From: Nakazawaea peltata | Lineage: Eukaryota; Ascomycota; Pichiomycetes; Alaninales; Pachysolenaceae | Reading direction: 5' to 3' | DNA: 64,000 bases | Assembly: GCA_001599355.1 (NCBI GenBank) | Contig: BCGQ01000001.1 | Span: 1,491,135 to 1,555,134, forward strand | Part shown: positions 9,644 to 18,899 of the stretch, piece after piece | Numbering within the stretch: position 1 is the stretch's first letter | How the letters are laid out: each line of letters starts with the position of its first letter | The notes under the pieces: generated by a model | Seen by the model: only the letters and a program-made list of their open reading frames with translations | Databases searched by the model: none | Told to the model about the DNA's origin: nothing | Made by a program: the position numbers and the translations under genes

Positions 9644-11737
9644 TTATTTAGGGTCTTCTCCCACCTTTACTCCATTAATTTTCAACCAATTCTTTGCTCC
9701 TTGTTCATCTCCGTATCGATTCACCAGCTCACAACACCACAGATATGAGTATTCCCCTTCTTCAGAGATCCATTCTGCAAGTAATTTACGTTTAGTCATT
9801 GAACTGTCCACACAGAAGTAGTAGGTAGCTGGGCCTTGAAGATGAGAGGTGGAATTTATAGGCAATTGGGGTATCAACGTCAATAAATCATTCTTTACAT
9901 GTTTTACCACCTCACCCATAGATCTTTGTACTGAAATTAATCCGGAGGACTTACATTCCATGTTTTTACAGGCAGTATTTCCACAACCTCTGGTCAATTG
10001 GATCACATATCGACGTTCTAATCGAGATTGGAGCTTTGAGTGATCCGGATCGAGGATATTCGAGAATGAGGGTGCGAAACATAAGTCACAGAGCCCAAAT
10101 TCATTCAAATGAGACGTCTTTATACAATTTACGTTACTGCATTTCTGGGGTTCTGGTCTGGAAACTCTGTCGATGTCATGCAATTGCATGTGCAGTTTCA
10201 AATCCTTGAGAAGAATGGGTTTTCTACAAATTTCGCAGTCTATAGTTTTAGATCCACAAAGATTCTCGTGGTTGGAGAGACCCATGAATTTGTCGAGAGG
10301 GGTAGAGGCTCCTGCTGGAACTAAAAGATGACAAAAACGACAATGATGTAAACGGGAAGGGCAATCTGAGGCTTTATGAGATGCTAAGGTGGTGAGATTT
10401 GGAAATTCGATACTACAGTCGTCACAATGTACTAGGGTATGATGTACTTGACGGTGGATATCGAATAATTCCAAGGAATCTCCAAATTGATCACACTCAG
10501 GACAATGCCAATGTGATTCTGGGATGCTTTTATGGAATACTTTATTACAACCCTTTGTACACTTGACATTGTTGCGGAGACAGAAGTTTTCATGAAGGAA
10601 GAGGGATTGTTTGGGGATTTGAGTTCCACAATTGGAGCAAATACTGGTTTGGGGGGTTATATTTGGGTCCGACAGAGGATGTTCAGTTGAGGAATTGGTT
10701 TCTACATGCATTTCTATGTCAGAAGACTCCTCCTCGACCCTTACGTCAAACATTGAGTTACCTTTCCATAATAATATCGCAAAATATACCTCTTCTAGAG
10801 CTGAAAATTCGTCAATTTCCGATAAATTAATGGATAATACTACAGATCCATTACTTTTCAGCTTAGAATCACTTAAAGTTGACCATATAAAACGATTTAT
10901 CGCAATTTGGTCATCTGGAGCTGCTATTATATCGGTAAGACTCAAATCAAGCTCTGGATCCTTCGGATCGACTACGATATTGAAGACTTTACTGGAATTA
11001 AGAGGTATCTTGAAGGTCTGGAGGGGCGAAGATGTTTCAAGTTTCAGTTCTGATATAAGAGATGATATCAGAGTACTATTTAAATCTACTCCAATCACTT
11101 GTTTCTCTTCTTTTTGTCTTTTCAACATAGACAGAGCATGTTCATCATTAAGAGGTTCAATGCTAAGATCTATATCGGTGTCTATAATGGAGATGGTCGA
11201 CAGTGGCTCTGTCAGATCGACAAGCAACTTGAAAGGAACAGAGCTGCCATTCCCAATACATAACACATCATTCCTACTCAACGTTGTATAACTATTGGTA
11301 AGTCTTGCTTCAAGAAAGAACTTCCAATCTGAGACAGGGTAGTCTGGGTCAAGTGGCTTGAGAGTGAGCTTGGTACCTTTAGGGATGTCACTCACGAGGC
11401 TCAACTCAATATTACCACCCAAAGAAACATCGATATCCAATTTTTCACCAATTATCTTGGGGATCACCATGAAACCTTCCTTACTTGAGAACTCTTTGAC
11501 TCCAACAATACAAGACTTGTTAGGAGAAGATAATTGGAATAAAAGGGGAGATTCCATTTCCGTCTGACCTTTCTCAGTATACAGAGTCAATACTCCTTCC
11601 AAAACTGAAGGTGGAAGTATCACTTTATCTGAGTAATCATCTAATGTCATCGTCATCTTATTGTCATCATCGACAAGTTGGTCAATTCCTGGCCAAACTT
11701 GAAGAGAAGTAGTGTATTTGATACCTGAAACAGTCAT
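9644..11737 (-). CDS. Ufd1-domain protein with C-terminal zinc fingers
   Basis: A protein of 697 residues. The first 200 or so resemble the Ufd1 double-psi beta-barrel that binds Cdc48 and ubiquitin: LPPSVLE, then a PLLFQL segment, VGVKEF, and PKGTKLTLKP with a following TLSRNDVL. The second half has a run of Cys/His pairs from about residue 370 to 570, including CSNCGTQIPKQ, CPECDQFGD, CDDCSIEF, CRFCH and CEICRKP, like TRAF-type or C2H2 fingers. Proteins of this Ufd1-plus-finger design are widespread in fungi and are distinct from the core Ufd1 of the Cdc48-Ufd1-Npl4 complex. A role in ubiquitin handling is inferred. The frame opens five codons earlier at GTG, so ATG 11737 is chosen. It is divergent from ZAP1. 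Confidence 0.82.
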   Translation of the reverse strand: MTVSGIKYTTSLQVWPGIDQLVDDDNKMTMTLDDYSDKVILPPSVLEGVLTLYTEKGQTEMESPLLFQLSSPNKSCIVGVKEFSSKEGFMVIPKIIGEKLDIDVSLGGNIELSLVSDIPKGTKLTLKPLDPDYPVSDWKFFLEARLTNSYTTLSRNDVLCIGNGSSVPFKLLVDLTEPLSTISIIDTDIDLSIEPLNDEHALSMLKRQKEEKQVIGVDLNSTLISSLISELKLETSSPLQTFKIPLNSSKVFNIVVDPKDPELDLSLTDIIAAPDDQIAINRFIWSTLSDSKLKSNGSVVLSINLSEIDEFSALEEVYFAILLWKGNSMFDVRVEEESSDIEMHVETNSSTEHPLSDPNITPQTSICSNCGTQIPKQSLFLHENFCLRNNVKCTKGCNKVFHKSIPESHWHCPECDQFGDSLELFDIHRQVHHTLVHCDDCSIEFPNLTTLASHKASDCPSRLHHCRFCHLLVPAGASTPLDKFMGLSNHENLCGSKTIDCEICRKPILLKDLKLHMQLHDIDRVSRPEPQKCSNVNCIKTSHLNEFGLCDLCFAPSFSNILDPDHSKLQSRLERRYVIQLTRGCGNTACKNMECKSSGLISVQRSMGEVVKHVKNDLLTLIPQLPINSTSHLQGPATYYFCVDSSMTKRKLLAEWISEEGEYSYLWCCELVNRYGDEQGAKNWLKINGVKVGEDPK

Positions 11738-12042
11738 ATTTCGAGCCAACACAGTTATATCTAGTTGACAAGCCAGTCACCAACGTTATATGAAGAGTCT
11801 CGATGTGATGAGCTGAATTTGCCTCTGAAATCTATCTCATCTCAAGTCAGAAACATCGGGACACCACTGAGCAAAATATTATTTTTCGGTAACCAGCAAG
11901 GTGCTTCGATGCATGAACTTATTCGACATCAAAGCTTAATCGAGTGTCGCGACACTGACCAACACACTGTCACAGGCCATCGATCAAATCCAAATTATAA
12001 GAAGATCACAAGAATACTATTAGGTGATAAAGGTGTTGGAAT
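11738..12042. promoter_or_regulatory. Divergent promoter between the Ufd1-like gene and ZAP1
   Basis: 305 bp with no gene. I looked for a zinc-responsive element (ACCTTNAAGGT) that would indicate ZAP1 autoregulation and saw no good copy. Confidence 0.5.
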
Positions 12043-14406
12043 ATGGAGTCGAAAGAGTCAGATACGCCCGAGTGGATGAAGGCTCTTGGAGTCGAGGTGA
12101 TTAATAATAATACCATCACTCATAGTACGATCCATGGGCATATTCACACATTTGATGAGTCACATAGACATATCCATGGACATATTCATCGTCATCAGCA
12201 TGAACTTCCTTCGAATATCGATGCGTATGTTCTTCTTCAAAGACAGCAGAGACGGCTGGAACAACGTCGGATGCAAAATCTGGCAGATGATGAGGTGGGG
12301 AATAGTTTGAAGTTGGAATCCGGGGTAAAACTGCTTCCTTCTCCATCTTCGACGGATGTGTCATCATCTCCCGGTAATATTGGAAGTGTCAAAGGTGAAG
12401 AGAAATCGTCGGCTGAGATCACCCATGCTCAAATCCAAAAAATCATCGACCAATGTTATCTCAATAACCTTGAGAACTGTTTTAACTGTAGTGAGAGTCA
12501 CAATAACTCGTTTGGGACTTCTGGAGACTCCAAAACGGTGAAGGAATTGGAGTATTATGATAAAGATGATCTCGAGTGTTGTAATGATGCCGATTGTGTA
12601 TCTATGGAGCAGGTCTCGTGCACTCAAGAGGATGTCCATCCAGCTCATCAAGCTCATACGACCTATAAAGGCACACTTTCTGGGTCACTTTCGGGATCTT
12701 CGGACCTTAAGACCCAATTACAGTCGTTGATCGACTATGACCAATGTTGTTTTGATGACAATTGTATTGGTTATGAACCTTCGAAGAAAAACGAAGACAA
12801 ATGTTTTGAATTCTGTGATTTTGGTGACATGTTCAAAGGTGGACAACTGACTCAACTGCCTCAAATGTCTCCTCTGAGTTTCTCGGTAAGTTCTCCATCG
12901 TTTGAAGTTGCTCCTGCTGTGAAATCTGAAGATCTTGTACCTTCGATTCCGGCAGCTGCTCTTAATCCTTCCTCCAAAACCAGTAATTTACGTACAGATA
13001 GAGCTAAAGAGTCTGGAAAGTTACATGCTCATATCCATAATGTAGAACCTTCTGGGTATTGTGTGTTGGACTCCATGGACCCTTCTAATGATCGTATTCC
13101 CCCAGCAAAAAGACATAAAACTTTGACTAAAGTGGAAGAATTCAACTACAACTGGGTCAATTTTAATGATCTGGGTAAAAATGCCTCGCCTGAAGAAGTC
13201 GATTATCTGCATCTGCACTGTTTCTGGGGTACATGTGCTAACAAGAAGATGCCTCCAGCTTACCATACCAATGACGAGTTGATCTCTCATGTTTGGAAAG
13301 AACATATTGTTCCTACCCACCTTGAACAACTTGAAATTGGGAACGGAAACACCCCACCTGATTTAAATGGAGCTTCTTTAATGGCTGGTCCTCCAAATTC
13401 CTCTTACGATTGTAAATGGCCAGACTGTGATTTCAATGCTGCTGACCTTTCGAAGTTAATGCAACACATTCCTCAAGTCCATGGTCTTGGAGCTGAAGAG
13501 AGTTTGCATATGAAGAAGCCAATCAAGAAACATTTTTATGAGTGTAGAGATGTTAGTCATGTGGCCGGACTGGTGCTGGGGGGTGTTGGGACGTCTGTGG
13601 GCCCTGCCAAGTCGGTAATCCACCTCCAACACTCGGCCCATTCTCATCACCATCACCACCATGATCATTCTATAGCTTCTCCTCATCATCATCATCGTAG
13701 AAAACGTACTGAAGATGATCTCGTAGATCCCGAGACCGATCTGGGAGAACCCGAAGAAACCGTCTGTCTTTGGGAAGACCCAGACTCTGGCTCTCTCTGT
13801 AATAAGAAATTCGAGACCACTCTGGACCTCCATAACCATCTTATTGATGATCATATTGGAGGAGGTCAGCTGAACTACGTATGCTACTGGAAAGACTGTT
13901 CAAGAGTCCATAAACTGTTCAACCAAAGACAGAAGATCGTCAGACATATCCATGTTCATACTAAATATAGACCTTTGGAATGTCGTATCTGTGGTAAGAA
14001 GTTTGCCATTGATTTGATGTTGGAACAGCATATGAGAACTCATACTGGAGAGAAACCGTTCCAATGCCCCGTCTGTGCCAAATGGTTCAAGACCTCGTCC
14101 TCTCTTTCCATCCACTTAAGAGTCCACAATGGTATCAGGCCATTGGTTTGTAAATATCCCGACTGTGATAAGCGGTTTAATGAGTCGTCCAATTTAAAGA
14201 AACATTACAAAGTTCATCAGAGACTCTACAAATGCCCTAGTTGTATCAAGACGTTCAATGGTGATAAGCAGATGTTCAGCCATTTGAAATTGTATCATAA
14301 TGTACAGACTCAAGAGGGTTATGATAAGCTTAAGGCTGTGTGTGATGGGTTCCGTAACCCTCACTATGTTGCCGAGCTGTCTACGGGGTATGATGATTCG
14401 GATTAG
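12043..14406 (+). CDS. ZAP1: Zinc-responsive transcription activator Zap1 (Csr1)
   Basis: A 787-residue C2H2 zinc-finger factor. The last 200 residues carry five closely spaced DNA-binding fingers, starting with CYWKDC and continuing through CRICGKKF, CPVCAKWF, CKYPDCDKRF and CPSCIKTF. Before them are isolated atypical fingers with CFWGTC and CKWPDC cores and one with CLWEDPDSGSLC, matching the zinc-sensing fingers of Zap1's second activation domain. Two cysteine-rich clusters (about 180-205 and 230-260) may be the zinc-sensing first activation domain. Histidine-rich stretches near residues 25-50 and 530-550 are prominent. In yeasts Zap1/Csr1 activates zinc transporter genes under zinc limitation. 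The His-rich N terminus could add metal binding, which is inference. Confidence 0.92.
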   Translation: MESKESDTPEWMKALGVEVINNNTITHSTIHGHIHTFDESHRHIHGHIHRHQHELPSNIDAYVLLQRQQRRLEQRRMQNLADDEVGNSLKLESGVKLLPSPSSTDVSSSPGNIGSVKGEEKSSAEITHAQIQKIIDQCYLNNLENCFNCSESHNNSFGTSGDSKTVKELEYYDKDDLECCNDADCVSMEQVSCTQEDVHPAHQAHTTYKGTLSGSLSGSSDLKTQLQSLIDYDQCCFDDNCIGYEPSKKNEDKCFEFCDFGDMFKGGQLTQLPQMSPLSFSVSSPSFEVAPAVKSEDLVPSIPAAALNPSSKTSNLRTDRAKESGKLHAHIHNVEPSGYCVLDSMDPSNDRIPPAKRHKTLTKVEEFNYNWVNFNDLGKNASPEEVDYLHLHCFWGTCANKKMPPAYHTNDELISHVWKEHIVPTHLEQLEIGNGNTPPDLNGASLMAGPPNSSYDCKWPDCDFNAADLSKLMQHIPQVHGLGAEESLHMKKPIKKHFYECRDVSHVAGLVLGGVGTSVGPAKSVIHLQHSAHSHHHHHHDHSIASPHHHHRRKRTEDDLVDPETDLGEPEETVCLWEDPDSGSLCNKKFETTLDLHNHLIDDHIGGGQLNYVCYWKDCSRVHKLFNQRQKIVRHIHVHTKYRPLECRICGKKFAIDLMLEQHMRTHTGEKPFQCPVCAKWFKTSSSLSIHLRVHNGIRPLVCKYPDCDKRFNESSNLKKHYKVHQRLYKCPSCIKTFNGDKQMFSHLKLYHNVQTQEGYDKLKAVCDGFRNPHYVAELSTGYDDSD

Positions 14407-14469
14407 TGTATATGATTATGAATAGTGAAGTGAATGATATTTAGTTTTGGTAGTAGGAAGTATTCTAGG

Positions 14470-14529
14470 TAGTATTTTACGTAGTATTTTACGTAGTATT
14501 TTACGTAGTATTTTACATAGTATTTTACG
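14470..14529. repeat. 12-bp tandem repeat downstream of ZAP1
   Basis: Five copies of TAGTATTTTACG (one ends in ACA), starting 64 bp after the ZAP1 stop. A sixth, diverged copy (TAGTATTTAGCG) leads into the longer diverged array on the right. Confidence 0.85.
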
Positions 14530-15020
14530 TAGTATTTAGCGGGTAATTCAATGAATGTACTCGATGTATCTAGAAATCACATAGAATTAGTATGCTCATG
14601 TGGCTGAACACACGAAAAGTACCCCTTACTTCGCGTTTACGTAGTGTTTAGCGGATAATCGTACAATATGCTCAGTGTTTATGGAATTAACATAGAGTTA
14701 CCACGCCCATGTTAGCCAATCACACGAAAACTACACCAAAACGACACCACAACTACCCCTTATCTGTACTCTAAACGGAAACAACTTCATATTGAAACGA
14801 TCCACTCAACTTATCTCGATGTCGCATAGTATTAGTAAGCGTATGATAGCCGTGCACATGAAAAAAGTACCCCTTATCTTGTATCACCATAGTATTTAAG
14901 CGGAAAATATAAGTTCATATTGAACCGATCTATGCAATATTTCTCTAAGCCGCAAAACATTAGTAAGCTCATATTGACAGGGTCAGACTCCGGCCGGTAC
15001 ATGTTCCCTTATCGTACGAA
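14530..15020. repeat. Diverged tandem array of about four 115-135 bp units
   Basis: Recurring landmarks appear in the same order: TAGTRTTTA(A)GCGG, then an ATGTACTC/ATATGCTC-type stretch, then ACATAG(A)ATTAGTA, then a CATG or CATATT block, then CACGAAAAGTACCCCTTA or a variant. Starts fall near 14530, 14640, 14772 and 14888, with clear copies of the GTACCCCTTA block at 14617-14630 and 14861-14873 and diverged ones near 14753 and 15022. Units are too diverged for a satellite in active turnover. No coding capacity was seen. The array sits between ZAP1 and the LYC1-like gene. Confidence 0.6.
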
Positions 15021-15130
15021 AAAGTAACCCCCTTAGAGAACAGTATTTCGCTCGCCGACAATCTATTTGGCGCTATTTATAGACGATAAGATCCCGGTAG
15101 ACAGTAGTGGTAATTGAAACACTACCTAAG

Positions 15131-16339
15131 ATGGGAACCGAAGACTACACCAAATACCCGATCAAAGAGATCTCGTTGGACAATTACACTGAAGAGCAGT
15201 TGAAGAAGCTTCTTGAGCTGGTCAGAGACCCATTTCTGGGTTCAATCGGCAACGACAACTTCATGGCTCTGGAAACTTACAAGTGGAAATCGTCTTCTAT
15301 TTCTTGTGTAGAGCTGTTCATGTTAGTTGATCCATCTCTGGATGATGAGATTGTTCTGTCCATGCGAGTTTCATGGAAACTGCTGACCAAGCCTGGACCT
15401 GATTGGTTCAATCTCTTAATTGGTTATGTTCATACCAATCCTAAGTACCGTGGTAGAGGTTTTGCTCCATATTTGATCTCACAAGTGATCAAGAAATATG
15501 AAAATATCGCTAAAGGTTTCAAGTTTGAGTCTCCAGGGTCTGATGATCTGAAAGTAGAGCTGTTTATAACTAGAAATGGTTTCTACGAGGCACTGAAGGA
15601 TGGTAAATGTTTCTGGTCTTTGTATTCTATTGTGAAGGAGTATTATAAGATCAAATTCGGATTCCAGACATTTTATGAGATGGACTTCTTGAGATGGAAA
15701 CCCTTCCTTGATCTGTTTGAGCCTGAGTATGTTGAAACCGATCAAAGTTTAGAGATTATTGATGATCGGGCCCAGATCGACCAATTGTTCACTCTTGAAA
15801 AATATCAAGGGTACCAGAATTTTGTCAAGGAAGATGTCCCTGTTTATTCCACATCTTTCCTGCATCAAACAGTGGTTGGATTCTTTGAGTTGGATCGCAT
15901 TGTCTCGTTGGCCTCGGGAAAGATCGAGACCTCAACTAAGATTCCTTTTGGTGCTCGTATCAAAAGTGGGCTGCAAGAGACATTTGTAGTTTTCTGTGGT
16001 TCTCTTTTCTACGATGGAGTTCTTATCCAAAAACTTTTCACTAATGTAGACGATGCTCAAGTAATGGCTGATCATATTAAGAAATTGTTAGGGTTCATAA
16101 CTTTTGTAGTCAAGAAATATTTGACTCTCAATAATGGGGGTGATAGTTTAGAAATATTGACTCAAGATATCCATGCTCCAACAGCCGAAATATATGATCA
16201 GGTTATAGACAGTTTGAAGAAGAGTGGAGCCGTGTTAGACCAGAGTAATGCACTTTTACCGATGTTGAAATCTTTCGGCACTACCGAGATTGAACCAAAC
16301 GCTAAATGGATCAATAACGGATTTTGGTGCTTTGGATAG
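15131..16339 (+). CDS. LYC1-like lysine N-acetyltransferase (GNAT family)
   Basis: A 402-residue protein. It has a GNAT acetyl-CoA-binding motif RGRGFAPYLISQVI (about residues 112-125; pattern R-G-x-G/A) preceded by a beta-strand segment NLLIGYVHTNPKY. A long C-terminal domain ends in NNGFWCFG, which fits the fungal Lyc1 family. In Yarrowia and some other yeasts Lyc1 makes N6-acetyl-lysine in the first step of lysine catabolism; baker's yeast lacks it. The substrate is inferred from family resemblance and is not proven. The frame opens eight codons earlier at GTG, so ATG 15131 is chosen. Upstream lies the diverged tandem array. Confidence 0.65.
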   Translation: MGTEDYTKYPIKEISLDNYTEEQLKKLLELVRDPFLGSIGNDNFMALETYKWKSSSISCVELFMLVDPSLDDEIVLSMRVSWKLLTKPGPDWFNLLIGYVHTNPKYRGRGFAPYLISQVIKKYENIAKGFKFESPGSDDLKVELFITRNGFYEALKDGKCFWSLYSIVKEYYKIKFGFQTFYEMDFLRWKPFLDLFEPEYVETDQSLEIIDDRAQIDQLFTLEKYQGYQNFVKEDVPVYSTSFLHQTVVGFFELDRIVSLASGKIETSTKIPFGARIKSGLQETFVVFCGSLFYDGVLIQKLFTNVDDAQVMADHIKKLLGFITFVVKKYLTLNNGGDSLEILTQDIHAPTAEIYDQVIDSLKKSGAVLDQSNALLPMLKSFGTTEIEPNAKWINNGFWCFG

Positions 16340-18899
16340 ATTCAGTTAAGCAGCCGGTATTTTACTTAATTTACTTCTCCTTCTTCAATTACAAGTGTAG
16401 TGTATCCCTATATACGTATACTCAGCTTGAGAAACACATCCCCCGTAGCTTATTGATTTTGTCAGAGCTAGACTAACCATGCAAGCGAAACATCAAGAGG
16501 TTCGCTTGATGCTCGGCGAGGGCTGAGGATATCTGCGGGTTGGCTGAGGTGGCTAAGTAAAAACTGGGGCTAAGTTGCGCAGGCCCGATGAAGCTGCATC
16601 AGATCTGCCACATTTGCCCACGATAGGAAAATTCATGCTGGTTTTGTGAGCCGAAAGCGAGGTGGACAAAGAGCGAAGAAGCTTACATTTTTTTAGAGTT
16701 TAAAAGCAACCCCACTATTGTTTGGTTATGTTATCTATAGAAGAACGCGAATGCAGTGACCAGGCACAGCTCGGGATTGGGGTGGGTTACTGGTTATTGT
16801 GTATTGATTCGACGGCAGTGGAATGTAGACGCAGTTGAAATGAGTTAATATATACTATTACACCTTGATATAGTCCCCCCACAAGCCTTTCCCTATGCCT
16901 CAAACTGATGTAATTATTATTCTTGGGCTGGTGTTTACCAAATGAGGCCAATACCTCTTTAACACGATCGAGCTAGAAGAAAGATTGACAAAAGGATCGC
17001 CTTGCGGTAGTCTAATCGGTCAAAATCATTGCAACTCCTTGCATCTGGAGAATTTAAGAGGCAAAAAGAAATTTAACCTCAAGTTCATAATACAATACAG
17101 TCCAAATCCGTGCTCCAAGGTGCTTCTGCTGATTTTTGTTTCTTTTTTTCTTGCTTATGCATCTTGCTTCGATTGCATTTCGAATTAACTCCCCGTTGGT
17201 ACAGGTAAATAAATAAATAGGAAGGTTAATTAATCTCGGGTGTGCTTTAACTCTTCTATTGGTCACAATCTTGAACACATTAATAATATTATTATTTATT
17301 TTGCAATAATAATTCTCCGTGGAAGAATTGACCTCCTCGTATACTACAAAGTAGGTTTGGACACACTGGTTCACACAGAAGCCCGTTAACAGCAACTTTG
17401 AACTTAAAATATGTTTTTGCAACTAATTGTTTCTGATAAGATATTCTAGTGGTGTATCCACATGCTGATGAAAAAAAAAAAACAAAGGGATTACTTATTG
17501 AAGGTGGTGTTTGTTTTGCGAACGGAGATTTTAATCGGACCTCGTCACGATGTGGACCCATCTTGTACGAATTGATTGACATGAGCCAAATATCTAAAGA
17601 TTGTAGCATGTGAACATTGGACGTCATTTAAACTTGTTCACTAGCCACAATATTTAAGGATCTGCGAAATGATCATCAATTGTACTTGCTGCGCTAACGA
17701 AACTGAGTTATCTAGTAAACCGCAATTTGTGTTTTTTCTTCTCTCAGCCATCTTGGCTATTAAAGCTGCAATTCCCAAAAAGGAACAATACTGCATACTG
17801 TGACCTAAGCTAACAAGAAGAACAATCGTGATACAGACTATCTTTTGTTAAGGGTAACATATTTTAAAACGATTCTAAGCAACCTCAAGACTACTAATAA
17901 ACATTCTAATCTATTAAGGAAAAGGCCGGCCCCATCAAACCCGATCGCCGGGGCCTTCCCGTCAAAACCCAGAAATATCCCTCATATTTGAGCAAATCCT
18001 ATTTAACTCTGCAAATCCAATATAGTCCTCAATTTGCTCTTTTTGGTCAAATATCATTCCCTTCTAGGATGTGATGCGCACAGTTACCACATATTCACAT
18101 ATTCAATATCTACCGTAATCTACCTCCCCCACCCAGGTACCAAAATTAAGCTAAGTCCTTCGCCACAAAATAGAAATAAGAACTTTGTGACGCACATATG
18201 TGGCTGCAGCTGCATGCTTCCCACATATTATATCGGGAAAAAATACCTTCCACTATCAGTTTAAGCCTGCACTTCGTGCTTGCGCACGATTTCGTGCCTT
18301 TTATGACTTCCACAGTTTTTATTTTCTCCTGACTTCGTCGACACTAAAGAGTCAACGGGATGAGAGTCAGCTATATTCCGATAGGTACTGGGATGAGGTG
18401 ATACAATACTACTAGAACTTGCTCTCATTCACATTACACAAGCTGACCACACTCTCTTGCCTTCTTTCCACCATATCCTCATATCCTCTTGCCTCGGCTT
18501 GAGCATTCGGCATTAATTTCCCTCTCCCGCTTCTTTTCTAACAGCTATGTTTTCCCACGCTTTTTATTGTCTTGAATCCCGATAAGCTGTACCACAGGTT
18601 ATTTTCCGTTAAGGTTTTTACTCGCTACTTTTAGGCGAAAACGTCGATAAATTGCTTTGGATTTCCACGTTAAAAATGCAGACACTCCAAAGCACTTCGG
18701 CTTTAGGCAGATTGGATATTACATTTTTTGGCATCAATACAGAACCAGATGGGCTCTTTTTTGGGTGGATGCTTTAATATTTTCCACCTTCTTGGCTTCA
18801 AGATGTGATCTACCTTAAATGAAAATGTTAAGCGTATTAAAAATTATATAGCGATAAAAATGTATATACAATACCTGTGACTCTAATGAGATGGCTCTT
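16340..18899. other. 2.56 kb gene-free interval between two convergent genes
   Basis: Both flanking genes end here, so no promoter is expected, yet the interval is far longer than usual for convergent yeast genes. No convincing open frame, tRNA, snRNA or transposon was found. Visible items: overlapping, mutually exclusive hairpins at 16483-16511, an A12 run near 17470, a GC-rich inverted repeat GGCCCC/GGGGCC at 17928-17955, and clustered TTCGTGC repeats at about 18271-18300. The longest open frame (about 120 residues, minus strand, 17054-17422) has no recognisable content. Confidence 0.55.
16483..16511. repeat. Two overlapping alternative hairpins
   Basis: AAGCGAA (16483-16489) pairs with TTCGCTT (16501-16507), and CATCAAG (16491-16497) pairs with CTTGATG (16505-16511). 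The right arms overlap, so a transcript could fold into only one at a time. Confidence 0.55.

Noticed and set aside
17004-17060. tRNA-like A-box (TAGTCTAATCGGTCA)
   Set aside because: No matching B-box (GGTTCRANTCC) or acceptor-stem pairing at the right distance.
18285-18300. U5-snRNA-loop-like GTGCCTTTTATG
   Set aside because: The U5 loop is GCCUUUUAC; the last base differs and there is no surrounding stem or Sm site.
16340-18899. Centromere hypothesis for the gene-free interval
   Set aside because: No long inverted repeats, no marked AT-rich core and no retroelement cluster; nothing positive supports it.
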